DNA from: Moringa oleifera
Taxonomy: Eukaryota; Streptophyta; Magnoliopsida; Brassicales; Moringaceae
NCBI GenBank assembly: GCA_021397835.1
Contig: JAJFZO010000658.1
Span: forward strand, 2,487,501 to 2,551,500
DNA: 64,000 nt
Direction: 5' to 3'
Below the pieces are notes generated by a model. That model worked only from the letters and a program-made list of their open reading frames with translations, ran no database searches and was not told the origin of the DNA. The translations under genes were made by a program, and so were the position numbers. This document shows positions 1 to 13,216 of the stretch, piece after piece (positions within the stretch are counted from its first letter, which is position 1; each line of letters begins with the position of its first letter).

Positions 1-44
1 CATTAAGCTGGCCAATATTTTTTTTAGAAGTCACAATAGTGTAC

Positions 45-2251
45 CTTGAAGCAACGGCGCAGTAGAAATTGAGCTGTCATGCCCTTAAGTATGACAGATG
101 CTGCAGTAATAGGATCAATTGAAGGAGGAACAGGCACAACTCTGTCAGCAGGAAGTATCTGCTCTTCAGTGTATGAGCCCATTGGGTCACCAGCATATGC
201 CACGATATCTCCAACTTTCCTGCCAGTTAGTCCAGGGCCCACAGCTATCACCTCTCCAACAGCCTCCATACCTGCAATAGAAGAACATAATTCCTCAGAA
301 CTCCCTAATAAAATTTACTAGTGGCGATACATGAGGGAGCTTCAGCACAAAACAAAATTCAAAGCTCTCAAATCCCAAAGCCGCAAAGGGGAATCACCAG
401 CAACCAATGCAATCATAACCCAGCAAAGGCATACTTTCACCTGATCACACCTAACTTGCCATGATGCTAAGGTCATTTCAGAATTGAATGTCAAAGTCCC
501 ATGTGTAGGGAGGAAACATCAACAGGTTTCATGTTTGTAGTATCATGCAAGTGTAAAGAGTAGAGAATATCAGTGGAGTTCTAGGACCAAAACTAAACTC
601 ATGTCTGTAGGGAAATCAATCAATGAGAACAAGATAGCGTAAGCAATTGAAGTTAATCAAATAGATGATTTTAACTCCATCAATGCTCACGCAATCATTC
701 TATAAGCATAAATTGATAAGATCAAGGAGTTAGCATCATATTTACAAACAGAACCAAAAAGCAAATGAACTTACATTTCCAGATAACTGACAGTAATTAG
801 CAAAAACAGAGCAGAATACTAATCCCATTAATCTGATGTCTATGTGGTATTATCCCTAACTTGAAAGGATGGCAGATAAGTTAGCATATGTCAATAATCA
901 CAAACACAAAAGCACAACTGGGATAAACCCCACTCAATTTCTCGAAAGATTTTTTTTAACCATATACAAACCCTTAGTAATCTCACTAACTTAAGAAGAC
1001 TGGACAATCACAAGATTAATATAGACATAAACATGTCCTTATAAAGTTAAAGAGAAAGAACCAAACAGGCAAAATCTAGAGTTCATTTTTTCGTATGAAA
1101 GCATTTCATCGTTGCAAAGAAAAATCTTTCCCATTACAGCATATCCAGAAAATAGCACCAGACCTGGAGTGAAGGGCATTGTAGCAGGCTTGTAAACTCC
1201 TTTGCGGAAGTAAACATCAATGAAATTAAGCCCAATTGCTATGTTCTTCACACGTATCTCACCTTCATTTGGCTCCCTTACTTCAACATCTTCCCACTTA
1301 AGAACCTACCAAAGCAGGAATCTTGATAAGTGAACCAAGCCCCCAATATAAAATGGCTAAAGCAGGCCCCAGCCACACAGCTTTTCTAAATATACTTAAA
1401 AAGAGAATCTAAACAAAGAAGTGATGCAATCGTGACCAGAAGATTTTTTTAGTGCTCAAATCATGCTATGTAAAATCAGCAAATATGATGATGCTTTCAA
1501 TTTCACAACAAAATTTCCTATTTTGTTATTAGTAGACAAATGATTAAGAAAAGGGCTAAGACATTTTTTTTTTTTTTTCTGAATGTCAGTCGGATCCAAA
1601 AAAGAAGCCAACTTGGTAGAGTACTCAGATTCAAACAATCCTCATGAATTCAAATTCACCTAATTCCATAAGTTAAGCAAGTAAGAACCCAGGAGCCATA
1701 TTAAACAGATTCTAAAATCATGTTGATTCAAGAGGAAAAAGAAAAGCAGAAAGAAACAATTCAAACCCTTCCAAGGAAAGTGAACACAAACGACAGTCTC
1801 TTTTAAGAAAAACTGGGTCCGCCGATAAAGTACGCGAAGCATCCACGGTATAATTCTCAGTGAACGCCACACACTTTTCCATAAGAAATTAACAGCACCA
1901 TGATCCACCATCTAATAATCAAGCAACATAATCATCAACATATTAATATTTTAAACCAAAATTAGTTAGAAAAGAGACCTCAGGTCCCCCATGCTCATAA
2001 ACCCTGATTGCCCTGACCATCTTCTTCAAGGACTTTTCTGCTGCGTCTGCGCCAAATGCTCTAAGTGGACCTGCTCCTTTACTTGTAGATGTAGAAATAT
2101 TTATAAACTCGGCTGGGTAGAGGGAACTCTTCTTGCTTCCTATCAAAGTTTGCAAGAAATTTGATGATGTTCGATGACAGAAATGGCATGTAACCGCTTG
2201 ACATGATGAGCTCAGTGGCCGTAAGTGTAGGTTCTGGAATCTCAGTCTCAT
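45..2251 (-). CDS. Plastid-type NAD(P)H quinone oxidoreductase (zeta-crystallin-like MDR), 3' part outside window
   Basis: Medium-chain reductase family; reduces quinones or enones with NADPH. Three exons are visible on the minus strand: 2251-1979, 1305-1164 and 271-45, all with GT-AG borders and consistent phase; the remaining catalytic and NADPH-binding half lies before position 1. Conserved family stretches are MVRAIRVYEHGGPEV, GLNFIDVYFRKGVYKP and GDIVAYAGDPMGSY (GroES-like fold); the Rossmann motif is not in view. The first ATG in the open frame is at 2251, and about 75 residues rich in Ser, Arg and Leu precede the conserved MVRAIR, which looks like a plastid or mitochondrial transit peptide. 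The frame stays open upstream to about 2332 but without an ATG. As remembered, Arabidopsis At5g61510 is the counterpart, which fits the gene order. Function is inferred from family only. Confidence 0.88.
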
Positions 2252-3795
2252 TTGGCCCCACAAATTTGACACTTGCCTTGAAATCTTCTTAACGGTACTA
2301 TCCGTAATCAGATGTTCAGCAAAATATAACAAGCGAGAACCACCCTTAATCAGAACCGTTCATCTGACGACCCACATATCTCACCTTTTAGCCTTTGGGG
2401 TCTCAAATCTTAACAGTGCCCTGCTCAATCAACCCATATGTAGCAAGCTGGACCCACACCTAATCCAACGATAGGCTACTGTTGTGTACCACCGGTTTAT
2501 GATGGCTCGGTTGTACCGTATCTCTCCCCCCGGTGTTAGATGCCTGGGCCGGTAACCTTGATAAGTTAGGTCCAGTTCCGCTACTGTACCACGGGCCTCA
2601 TCCGTCGGCCTGAGCTTGGGATCTGTTTAAAGAAAAAAGAAATAATGTAACCTGCAGTTGCCTCACTGGCTATCTCTCGCCCACGGATTATGGTTCAACC
2701 AGAGCTTATTTTTATTTATTTAACTTATTTTAAAAATATACAAAATTATCTGCTAAATTGATCTACCTAAAATTTATTGAGACAATCGGATATATTCTGT
2801 TTAAAACCCATTAAATCAACAAGTTCAATGAATAATTTATAAAGAATACATATTTTTAAAAAATAAATTAATCTTATTTTTAATTTAAATTATAATATAT
2901 CAATTAGATGAATTGTATATTTAGTTTTTTTAATTTGATCTAAATTAAAATTTTTTGAATGAATATGAAAAAATAACATATTTTTATTACTAAAATACAT
3001 CAAAATAAGTCAAATAAATTTTTTATTTATTTGAAATTTATCTCAAATTTAAATAATTTTTAAGTCATAAGTTATTTTTATGAATTTGTAATTGTTTAAA
3101 AAATTATTTTTACCACAAAAAAATTTAAAAAAATTATGATCATAACTTGAATTTTTTTACAATATGTTCATAACTATAAGTCAAATTTTATCATATAATA
3201 TATTTAATTTTAGAATCTCCAATTTTTAAATTATTTTGTCAAAATTTAAATTGAATGAAATTAAAAAAATCAATCTACAATTAATTTTATCGATATTTTC
3301 ATGCATAAAAATCTAAAAAAATATAATTTAAAGTTTCTTAATTATTCTTATAAAAATGATTATTATATAATCTTATGAATCAAACTTCAAATAAAATTGG
3401 GAATAATGTATTTATCAAGTGAATAGGTTTAGATTGGACATCAACCTCGGCCTTTATGTTATAAAATTAAACCGGCTGAGGCCATTCTGCCTCTGATGTT
3501 TCTTCATTTTATAGCCCACCAGTTTACTCCTGGCTAAAGATTAAGGTCCATATTTTAATTTTTTAATTCTTAAAAAAAAAGGTTTATTCAACTTGTAACT
3601 ATTTATATAAAAGACACAACAAGATTCTCATACAACATGGGTGCTCATCTACATATAAGTAGACATATTTTATCACCACATCTAACAAACACACACACTC
3701 ACACAGAGACATATATATATATATATATATAGGTGATTTTCCATCTTAACTTGTACTAGCTGCTGCTCAGAACTCCATGAGAGCTAGCTTTAAGC
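2252..3795. other. Intergenic: oxidoreductase promoter side and AT-rich block
   Basis: No gene is seen. 2340-2690 has mixed composition and is the likely promoter and 5' leader of the oxidoreductase. 2700-3420 is extremely AT-rich with long A and T runs and no open frame. An (AT)n microsatellite lies at about 3711-3732, just past the 3' end of the expansin gene. Confidence 0.6.
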
Positions 3796-4995
3796 TCACA
3801 AGTAATTGACAACAGATCTATATGTAGAACCAGGCTTCCACCCATTTGGAATAACCCCGTTTGCAACCAGAGACTGCCCCGAATACTGCGACGTCAACCT
3901 GATCGAAAACGGGGGGTGCAGTTCCGACCCGGCGTCAAGCTTCCAGACTGCACCCCAGGACTGCTGCATGGCTCGCCACTGACCTGCCCCGGAGGTGGAA
4001 GCTTCCTTTAGGTCAACGGCTGCGAGATCACCGTCACCCTCTTCGAACTCAACCACCACAGCGAAGTAGTTAGAGTTGGACCCGGGATCGACGTGGAAGG
4101 CTATGGTCTTGCCTGAATAATCACACGCCACCCTGAAGATATAACAACAGGAAGTAAGAGAATGAATCAAATTACATGCATTACATTATGTTATGCTGTG
4201 AATTTCGAAGGATTAAGAAGCATTCATAATGGTTACCTGGCGTATCTGATTTGCAGGACTCCAGCGTCCCGGAGTTTGTCTTCCTGGCCGGGAATAGCCA
4301 TGGCACCAAATGCAGTTCCGCTGAGATCGAAATGGGCGGATTCAGCCGCGCAAGGGCCGCCTGGACATGAATCTGTTATCACCACCCTCACCGGCTTGCC
4401 AGAACACGACGGGTTTTCAGTGCACTTGACCTAACATTTGATAATATGTTGTCAGTTTTGCTTAAGTACTAAGACCGAATATAATAAGACTAATGAGTCA
4501 ATAAAAAGGTAGAAAAATTTTGTCAACCTAATACTGTTTTTAGTGAAGATGGAAAGTTTTTCAAAGCAAAAGAACTTAATCAGGGTTTCCGTCATGAGAC
4601 GAAGCAATGTGAGAAACTAGGGTTTTTCTTCTACCTGGTAACAGGCTCCACATTCCTTGCCGGAGTTGTACAGAGATGGGCCGATGCTCGTCACCATGGA
4701 AGAGAACGGAGGTTGGGACACTGCATTGCCATACCCGCATGAACCACCTGCATAAATACATTAATCATTAGTCAATCAATAATCATTAATTCTTAAGTTA
4801 ATCTCTATCTAGTTTCTCTCTCTTACCGTCGCTCCCGGCACCATTAGGGCTGCCGTACCAGGTGGCGCCGGCGGGCGCCCAGTTGGTTCCGACTGTGGTC
4901 AAGTTGAAACGCTTGGGCTTAAAGGAAGAGCAAAGCTGGACGTGGTAAATCAAGGCCACTAAGCATAATACTACTGATAAGCCAAGAGAAGCCAT
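3796..4995 (-). CDS. Beta-expansin
   Basis: Secreted wall-loosening protein, 270 aa, four exons on the minus strand: 4995-4827, 4747-4635, 4430-4237 and 4132-3796 (stop included); all borders GT-AG and in phase. Residues 1 to about 24 ([20 protein letters not shown]) form a signal peptide. Domain 1 is a double-psi beta-barrel with the ATWYG start, the Cys-rich GGSCGYG and ECGACYQ stretches, and the HFDLSG motif that holds the HFD signature. Domain 2 is the C-terminal cellulose-binding, pollen-allergen-like domain, ending in SVVNYL. The length and four-exon pattern fit EXPB genes. An in-frame ATG-free extension upstream was not used because the signal peptide begins at 4995. The gene sits between two genes that, as I recall, are neighbours in Arabidopsis, so it is an insertion in that order, or a loss there. 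Confidence 0.93.
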
Positions 4996-5099
4996 GGCTG
5001 CAGTGCTCTCACTAGCTATAGCTAACTTCTTCTGCAAAACCCCAGCTGCCACTCCTACTACCCACTTGAGTTGTGATTATTATCAACAAGATAAGTTAG

Positions 5100-5107
5100 T
5101 ATTTATA
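5100..5107 (-). promoter_or_regulatory. Probable TATA box of the beta-expansin gene
   Basis: Minus-strand TATAAATA, about 105 bp upstream of the expansin ATG at 4995, in a context (CTATAAATA) typical of plant TATA boxes. It predicts a leader of roughly 70-80 nt. Confidence 0.6.
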
Positions 5108-7080
5108 GAGCAAAATGCATGTGCCTTGTCGCTCTCAATCCAACGTATCCAAAATAATTTTTGTTATTACAACGTCACCGTGCATGATACCATTGACCTA
5201 TATCAAAATGGGTAATTAACAAATTAATAGAATTACCGAAATTATTGACCGACATTAATATAGTAATTAATTAACATCATGACATATTAATTAGTATAAA
5301 AAACTTGTAAAATTGATAATATATAACATGTGAATTAGAACCTTTTATTAATTATATACATTTTCATGACTGATTGTATGAAAAAAAAAATCTACATAAA
5401 TCATATCAATATATAGAAAACTATATATTATATGAAATAGTTAGATAGATTAGTATTTTTTTCATAATATCAGTGCAAATCAGATCAATAAAAGAGCATT
5501 CTTTGAAACTAAGCAATGTATCAGCAGTCTTTCAAAATATCAATATAAATTTAAGATATATCATTCACCTTAATTGAATGTTGGAATTCTTTATCATCAA
5601 TAATGCATGTCTTAATAGCAAGGCATATTTAACTATACAATAAGAACACGACATATGTACAATTAATGCGTAAAAATAGAATTATTTGATGACTGGAGTA
5701 AGGGAAGGGGGTGTTGTTTATTGACTAATTTGCATGGCTTATATTAAGCCACTAATTACTCGCACATGTATTCTACTAGAAAACAACTCTTGTCGGTTAA
5801 AGTGGGGTCAACTTTCGTTTCATGCATAAAAACGTTTACCGATTTTCTCATGACACAACAAAATTCCATTTAATTTTTTCCGTTAATGGTGGTTGCAAGT
5901 CGTTATATGCGTCGAGATTGCCGCCATACTTTCTTCCTCTCCATTTCACGAATCTTGTCGAATTGGACGGTCGCGACTAAATTCTAGCATCCCTAATTTG
6001 ATAATTAATGTTCAACATGAGGTTGATGACTTTATATTATGTTGCAAACTTGAATTATATTATGATGATGGGGTCGGGATATTGTTTCAACGTTGATTAA
6101 TGTATTGATTGTAGGTTTTTGGATTTATTCGTATAAACCCTAGCTCTCCGATCAATTTGAATATCAGAATGAGAATGAAACCTTACCTACCGAATCTATT
6201 GTATTATTACCTCATTGATTTTGTTTAAATTCTTAATCACACGTTATTATATTTGGGTTATGCTAAAACTTTTCCCCAAAGAAATATAAAAAATGCGCTC
6301 GTGTTGTGACAAAATTGGAAGTTGAAAGATTGTGTCTAAATAACTTTTTTATTTTTTTAATTAGCACTTAAGTATATAAATATTAAATGTGGTTTAAAGT
6401 ACTCAGAACCACTCACATCATGCAGATCCATTTAGGGACAAAAAAATTATTATTGATTTATAAGAACGAGATAAATTAATGTTATTATTATTTTTAAAGA
6501 AAAGAGCAAGGAAATTTCAATTTTTTTGAGGTTTTATGTTGAATTAAATCAAAATTATGATATATAGGTTTTAATTATTAATTTATTATGAAAAAAATGG
6601 CATATGTTCATGGGCAGTGAGGTCATGGTAACGTAACCTATAATTATTTTTTTAATTAATTATAAAATAAAAGTAAGAAAAAAAAATTCAAAGCAATTGT
6701 TGATTTTGGAGAATGAGTAATTGACATTTAGGCCATGAAAATAAGAGAGTTTCAACTCTAGTAGTCCAATCAGTGATTCGGTGAAATATAAGTCCATAAT
6801 TAAGACTGTAAATATTAAAAAATAAATTATCATTTGGCCTATGACTATGATAGAATATATACAAAGAAGAATTTGGGGAACTTAGAAGCCGGGTTTGAAT
6901 TTTTCTTTGTGGGTGTGGAAAGGGGAAAGAAAAGGGGAGGAACTTTGGCTTTATTTGCAGTGGGAATTTAACAAATAAATGTAAAAGAAAAAAAGTTTCT
7001 TAGCTTAGATAGGCTTCTGAAATGGCCGGCTCACGTTTGTTCCATTTGTTAATTAGGCCTTTTCAGGGAAGACGTTCAAA

Positions 7081-7310
7081 TCAAGGTTCAGGTTCTGGTT
7101 CCTGGGCTAGTTCCAGGTCCTTTTGCCAGTCAGTTTCAACCTTTCAGGTCCAGGTCCTTGACCAGTTATAGATCAAGTTCTCGGCCTGCTCGAGGTCCTG
7201 GTCACAGCTCCAGGTCATTTTTAATGGGTCAGTTTCAGGTCCAGGTTTGTGGAACAGTTCCAGGTCCAGGTTCTGGTGCAGTTGGCGGTCTATGTCCCTG
7301 GAGTCTCTAT
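7081..7310. repeat. Degenerate short repeat rich in CAGGTCC / TTCCAGGT
   Basis: On the plus strand the pentamer CAGGT recurs at least eight times in about 200 bp, embedded in variants of TTCCAGGTCCAGG. The spacing is irregular, so it is a decayed simple repeat rather than a clean tandem array. It is far more GC-rich than its surroundings. No open coding frame spans it. Confidence 0.7.
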
Positions 7311-8560
7311 TGAATCAGGCCCAAGACAGATCCAGCATAAAAGATATAATTCTATTAGCACTATGGGAGACATTTGTTTTTTCTTTACTTTTTTAGTAAC
7401 ATATATATTAATTAATCAAATAAATAAAAATAAAAAATTCATTTAGTGAAATTTAAAAAAGTTCAGATCAACAGAAAAAAAAAAAAAAAATCATATCCAC
7501 CTTTATTACTTTTTTTTTTTTCCCTTATTGTCTGAAATCTCCATGGATTACATTGATGCAATCAAATCTCTCCCTGATCAGGAAACCACAGCACATGATG
7601 TCACATTATCTCCTCCAGTGTAATCGAGGAACACACAATTTGACCAATTGATTACAGAAGATTCTCCTCGAATAATTGAGGAAGTCCTGTCTGGTCAGTC
7701 TTAATCAGTACCCGCCAGCTTCTCCTGTTTCCTTCTCACAAGAAAATTCAACAACAGACTTTATCGGTCATTGCTCCATCCTGTAATGACTTCATCTGTC
7801 CGGTAGCAAAGCTTATAGCCTGCATGCCTCCAAATCTGCAGCTTCCATATTCAACCCCACGTGCTCTTACCAAAGGCTACTCATTTGGTTAAATATTTTT
7901 AATTTATTATATATATAAAAATAAATTTCACTTAAAATTTTAAAAAGTACTCTATTTCTAATCTTTATTTTTAAATAAATTCTAATAAAAATAATCAAAC
8001 TAAATTTTATTAAAAATTTTAAAAAATATAAATGTTAAAAATAAAAATATTGTATTACAAATTTTGACTTAAAAATTATATAAATATAAAAAATATTCAA
8101 CTTACAATCATAAAAAATTTTTAGAGTTTCATAAATATTAAAAATATATATCTTTAAAAAATATTATTAAAAAATTTTAAAAATTATAATATAATTTTTA
8201 AATTAAAATTTATTTAAAATTAAAAAATTAACTCAAAATATTTTTAATTATTTAAATAATAAAACTATGATTAATTTTTATAATAATTTAAGTTAAAGTT
8301 CAATTTGATTATTTTCATTTATTGAAGTTTGTTTAAATATGTTTTAAATTTTAAGACAAAGATTAAAAAAAATTATTATTTAAAATTTTAAATATTATTT
8401 ATTTTATTTATTATGAAATAAAAATAATTTATTTTGATAACAAATCAACTTTAAATTTGAGTTAAATTGACCCATTTATCCTCACGTGGCGTCATTGGTC
8501 AATGGTATCAGCTGGTCACTTAAGTCCTCATTCCTATCTCCGTAACTCAAAACTCTACCC

Positions 8561-8567
8561 TTATATG
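8561..8567 (+). promoter_or_regulatory. Possible TATA-like element of the STP gene
   Basis: TTATATG about 50 bp upstream of the transporter ATG at 8618, the only TATA-like string at a sensible distance outside the AT-rich block. This is weak evidence because the region is AT-rich overall. Confidence 0.35.
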
Positions 8568-8617
8568 CGTCTCTTTCTTTTGATTACGTAGTCACAGAGA
8601 GCTTGAAGCCTTAAACC

Positions 8618-10343
8618 ATGGCAGTTGGGTTTGCGATAGCAAGGGAAGGTGGGCAATACAATGGCAGGATGACTCCCTTTGTCGTGATGTCATGTATGAT
8701 GGCCGCCACGGGAGGAGTCATCTTCGGCTATGATATTGGAATCACAGGTCTGTCTTCCTTTCTCACAGAAAATCCATGGAGAAACCCTTTGCATCATTCA
8801 CAGTTATTCACAATCTTACTATGTAAACACTGTAAACAAAAGGTGGAGTGACTTCCATGGAGCCATTTCTGAAGAAGTTTTTTCCGGCGGTGCACAGAAA
8901 GATGAAGGAAGACACTCAGTTAAGCAATTACTGCAAATTTGATAGCGAACTCTTGACATTATTCACGTCGTCGCTTTACATAGCCGCCCTTGTGACTTCT
9001 TTCGTGGCCTCATCTGTCACCAGAGCCTTTGGGCGCAAGCCATCGATCCTTGCCGGAGGAGCTGCTTTCCTCGTCGGTTCGGCCCTCGGTGGTGCAGCCA
9101 TTAACGTGTACATGCTCATATTAGGCCGTGTCTTGCTAGGCGTTGGCGTGGGTTTTTCTAACCAGGTAGCATGGTAGATTCCATTTAAAAGTTCTTTTGT
9201 TTAAGTCCCCGATTCTTGTAATTTTCGGTACCCATTTTGGTTTATGCTCTGTTTCTGTTTCTTTTACAGTCAGCTCCCCTGTATCTCTCAGAAATGGCAC
9301 CGCCAAGATACAGAGGAGCAATCAACAATGGCTTCCAATTCAGCATTGGCATCGGAGCTCTGACTGCTAACCTAATCAACTATGGAACCCAAAAGATCAG
9401 AGAGGGTTGGGGCTGGCGAGTCTCCTTAGCCATGGCTGTAGTGCCAGCTTCAGTCCTCACAATCGGTGCCCTTTTCATCCCTGAAACACCCAACAGCCTC
9501 ATCCAACGAAATAACGATCACCATAAAGCCAAACTGTTGCTTCAGCGTGTTCGAGGCACAGATGATGTGCAGGCAGAACTGGATGATCTCATCGAAGCAA
9601 GCTCCATTTCAAAAACTATCAATCATCCATTTCAGAAAATCCTGCAAAGAAAGTACAGGCCTCAACTGGTAATGGCCATAGCCATACCCTTCTTCCAACA
9701 AGTCACAGGCATCAACATCATCGCTTTCTATGCTCCAATACTTCTAAGAACAATTGGTTTAGGCGAAAGCGCTGCACTCATGTCCTCCATCATAACTGGC
9801 TTCGTCGGCACCGGCTCAACCCTCATATCCATGTTCATCGTCGACAAACTTGGTCGGAAAGCTCTGTTTCTGGTGGGGGGCATACAAATGCTCGTATCAC
9901 ACGTCATCGTCGGAGGAGTCATGGCTGCAAAGCTTGGCGATCACGGCGGTTTAACGGAAGGGTACGCGTATTTTGTTCTGATGTGGATATGCGTGTACGT
10001 CGCCGGATTCGGGTGGTCATGGGGGCCATTGGGATGGTTGGTTCCTAGTGAGATCTTCCCTCTGGAGATCAGATCAGCCGGACAGAGCATCACTGTTGCA
10101 GTAAGCTTTGTCTTCACTTTCATTGTTGCGCAGACTTGTCTTGCCATGTTATGCCACTTCAGAGCAGGGACTTTCTTCTTTTTTGGGGGATGGGTCGCGG
10201 TGATGATCGTGTTTGTGCACTTCTTGTTGCCGGAGACTAAGAATCTGCCAATTGAGAAGATGGATAGAGTGTGGAAGGAGCACTGGTTCTGGAAGAGAAT
10301 TGTAGGGGACTTTGATGAAAAGAGTAAGACACAAGAAGCTTGA
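8618..10343 (+). CDS. Sugar transport protein, STP (hexose/H+ symporter) family
   Basis: Plasma-membrane monosaccharide/H+ symporter, 508 aa, 12 membrane spans expected. Exons 8618-8747, 8843-9165 and 9270-10343; the joins restore the family sequence ([17 protein letters not shown] and [15 protein letters not shown]). Motifs seen: [10 protein letters not shown] in TM1, the [12 protein letters not shown] span, FGRKPS after TM2, [12 protein letters not shown], the PETPNS end of the first half, [14 protein letters not shown] in TM7, [27 protein letters not shown], and PETKN near the C-terminus. Length and three-exon layout are normal for STPs. Intron 1 has a purine-rich, weak acceptor (AAACAAAAG). 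Position suggests correspondence to Arabidopsis STP3 (At5g61520, from memory), but the sequence alone does not settle which STP or which hexose. Confidence 0.93.
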
Positions 10344-12014
10344 GTTCATCACAATTAATTTGCAAGAAGTATCAAAGATTATTGTAGCACAGAGACTAAT
10401 AAGATAGAAACTTTGTTCGTTTTTCATGATCGTAAAATATTAAAACATTAAATCTGTCTTGCGCATAATATGACTTATCATGTTAATAATTAGATGTATG
10501 ATATATATGCACCGACCTACCTAGATCAAAAGAATCCAATCAATTAGTACCTGCCACATTGGACTTATTTGCCGCAAATAATAATGCCAAATCAATTTAT
10601 GATAGCTTAATTTCAGAAATTCAAAATAAGAATATGGAATTAATATGAATTTTTCAATATACCATGCCATATTTTTCATCCATTTTTTTAATTCCCGTTA
10701 TTGTAGCTGTCACTTGTAAAGTTGACTATAATTCTCCGTGACATGCATTCAAATAAGGGATTTCCCTCTATGAAAGGCAAAATTCTCTCTAGATATTATG
10801 AATGGCACATGTATCACATCTCTTAATGTTTATTTGAAGATGATTACTGATTTAAGTATCAGAATTATCTCTTTTATAAGCTAAGTAGAGCTTTTGAATT
10901 GATTTTGTTCGAGTCGTAAATAAATTTCAAGTAATAATATTATACTTAATTAAATAAATTATTTATTTATGTCATATTAATATTTATAATTATATCATAA
11001 ATATAATAATTTAGATTAAATTATATTATAATATTAAGAAAAAATAATGATGAGCTTTTCAATTACATTCTATTATTCAATGGATATATTTTTTTTTTCA
11101 AAATAAAAAAGTTCACTCAAAATTTTACAAGTAAATTCATACGATCAACACATCTTTAATTTAATATATTAAAATGATATAATAAATAATAAATAAAATC
11201 ATTTTAATAATAAAAAAATAATTAGAACTATTAAATCATTTTAATGATAAAAAATAAATAATCAATCTCAAAAGATTACTAATGAATTTATATTATAAGA
11301 TCAAAATAATCAAAGTAAATACTGAGTTATTATAAAAAAAAAAAAATTAAATAAGCTTGAAAGTCACACTACTTTCTTAGTGCTCCTTTGTTAGTTTGTT
11401 TGTGGGAGCATTTCAATCAATCAAAAAATAATCTTATTTTACTGGCATGATGCTATTTCACAAAAAAAGGAAATCAAATTTACCTCATGCTTATTGGTAC
11501 TGGTCTACTAAACATGCCCAAATAATTTGTGAAAACATCAATGAGTAAGCTCTCTTTATTAACACGTCGAATAAATTACCCATCAATTTCAGTCACCATA
11601 TAATACTTATAATCAAGCCCACAACTTTAAGCTGCCATTGACTAATTAAAGTTTACTGACAAAGGTAAGATTCAATTTTAAGATGATAGTCTGCTTGTAC
11701 TTATAATTGTGTGTGTGTATTTTTTAACTTAAAATAAATAAAGGCCAAAAAAGTTTAAAAAAAAAATAAAAAAGAAAGAACAAATGTGCTCAGGCAAAGT
11801 AAAAGTTACAGGGCCCAGGTGCTTGTGGGCTTCAATTCCAAACCGGAGAGCACCACCACGTTAGATACAGAGCCGTTATTTTCCGTAGCTTGGAGTCCTT
11901 CGCGGGTGGTCCCCCGGGAGACCCCAACGTGTCTTCACGTCATTGGTGGAAATTAGTAAATAAATTACTGACCTGTCACGCAAACGCGGAAGGTAGCTTT
12001 TGTAATCTCGAACT
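10344..12014. other. Intergenic between STP and RhoGAP
   Basis: 3' flank of the transporter, then an AT-rich stretch (10900-11345) and a more mixed stretch (11350-12010) that is the promoter of the RhoGAP gene. Around 11890-11945 there is a GC-richer patch with a C/G cluster. No coding frame is supported. Confidence 0.55.
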
Positions 12015-12022
12015 TATATAAA
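12015..12022 (+). promoter_or_regulatory. TATA box of the RhoGAP gene
   Basis: TATATAAA followed by a purine run. It lies about 160 bp upstream of a good 5' splice site that closes a non-coding first exon, so the geometry of a promoter plus leader is coherent. Confidence 0.6.
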
Positions 12023-12044
12023 AAAGAAGCCGACTTTCAAATCA

Positions 12045-13216
12045 AATGCGCGATCTTTCTCTACCTGGAAAAGAGGACTTAGTTATTCTCTCTCGCGATT
12101 AAACAAAACTAAACGCTGCGGTCTTTCCTCCCGCTGAACCGTGTTTTTTTCATTTGGCTTCTTTGATCACAAACAATAGAAGGTAAAATTCTCTTCCACT
12201 CGTTTATTTAGTGAAATCTAGGCGGTGTAAGGATCGTTCTGATTGATTAGTTTTCGGAATATTTGATAGACGTAAATATCGACCAGTTAGTTTCTCTTTG
12301 CTCGATTTTATGAATATGGAAGACTGAATCAGCGTGGTTGTAGATATCTTTTTGATTTTTTATTTCTTGGAATGCTATGGATAGTCATTAAGCGTATTTT
12401 CACAGAAAAGGATAGATATTAAAATTTGAAGTGTTGGCTGCAAATTTGCCTTGACTAGGATGTAATCATCTGATTATTAATTTCTTTTTTTTTTTTGGTA
12501 AAAATTGTCTATACTTATAGTAATTAAGAAATTGAAGTTTGAAAGTTGTTTTCTTTATGGTTCCCTGTGATCTATATTTGCTTTTGTGTTTGATAATGAT
12601 GTTCTCTTATAATGGAAAAAATTGAATTTTATATGTTCATTCAGTTGGTGGACGATACTTTTGAGCTTCCGATTTGGAATCTGAGGAAATATAAGTGAAC
12701 TGAAGGAAGTTAAATGTTCTAGTTGTCACAATCAATGGTTTTTTAATCCAACATCTTGGCATGCTTGGTTTTTTTTCCATTTCTTTTCTGCATAATTTTT
12801 GTTCTTAGTTTTAAAATTTGGTATTCAGCAAAGTTGTTTTTGGCTGGATTATTCTAATTTGGCATCATAGATTGATGGAGTGTCTTAATAAGTTGACATG
12901 GAGCATTTATTATGTGTTTGCATTAGGAAAATTGAATTACTGATTTGCGGAAAGAAGTAAAGAAAAAAATGTCAGCAATCATGTTAATTAAGTTCTACCC
13001 TAACTTTGAGCACGTGTAAACTGAGTTGCTTAGCTTCGTGGGAACAAATGTGGAATATGTAAAGGATCTAGCTTATTTCCTTTTGATAGCAAGCAATGCT
13101 TATTGATTTTATTTTATCATGTTAATAATCATTGGCATGTCTTTTATGGAATCTGTGGAGCCGGTTTCTTCAGATAGTCATTGTTAAGTTCACTTCTGGT
13201 CTTTCTTGTTGGACCA
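12045..13216 (+). other. RhoGAP 5' UTR: non-coding first exon and long leader intron
   Basis: A pyrimidine-rich leader (start about 12045, approximate) ends at 12182 in GAAG/GTAAAATT, a plant-type donor. A matching acceptor is TTTCTTCAG ending at 13173, after which about 43 nt of leader precede the ATG at 13217. The intron of about 990 bp is T-rich with no frame. Leader introns of this kind are common in plant housekeeping genes. The 3' half of this intron is preserved in the pseudogene copy from 43505 onwards. Confidence 0.5.

Larger units (their letters stand above)
5108..8617. other. Long intergenic region between expansin and STP
   Basis: 3.5 kb without a recognisable gene. Most is AT-rich. 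It contains a CAGGT-rich degenerate repeat (7081-7310, listed separately), poly(A) and poly(T) tracts at about 7475-7525, and a very AT-rich block at 7890-8470 ending about 150 bp before the sugar transporter. Only short unconvincing frames occur. Confidence 0.6.

Noticed and set aside
2252..2332. Upstream extension of the quinone oxidoreductase exon 1 frame
   Set aside because: The frame opens with TTG, not ATG; the first ATG is at 2251.
9728..10427. Antisense open frames within the sugar transporter
   Set aside because: They are shadows of a GC-balanced coding exon and encode no recognisable motifs.
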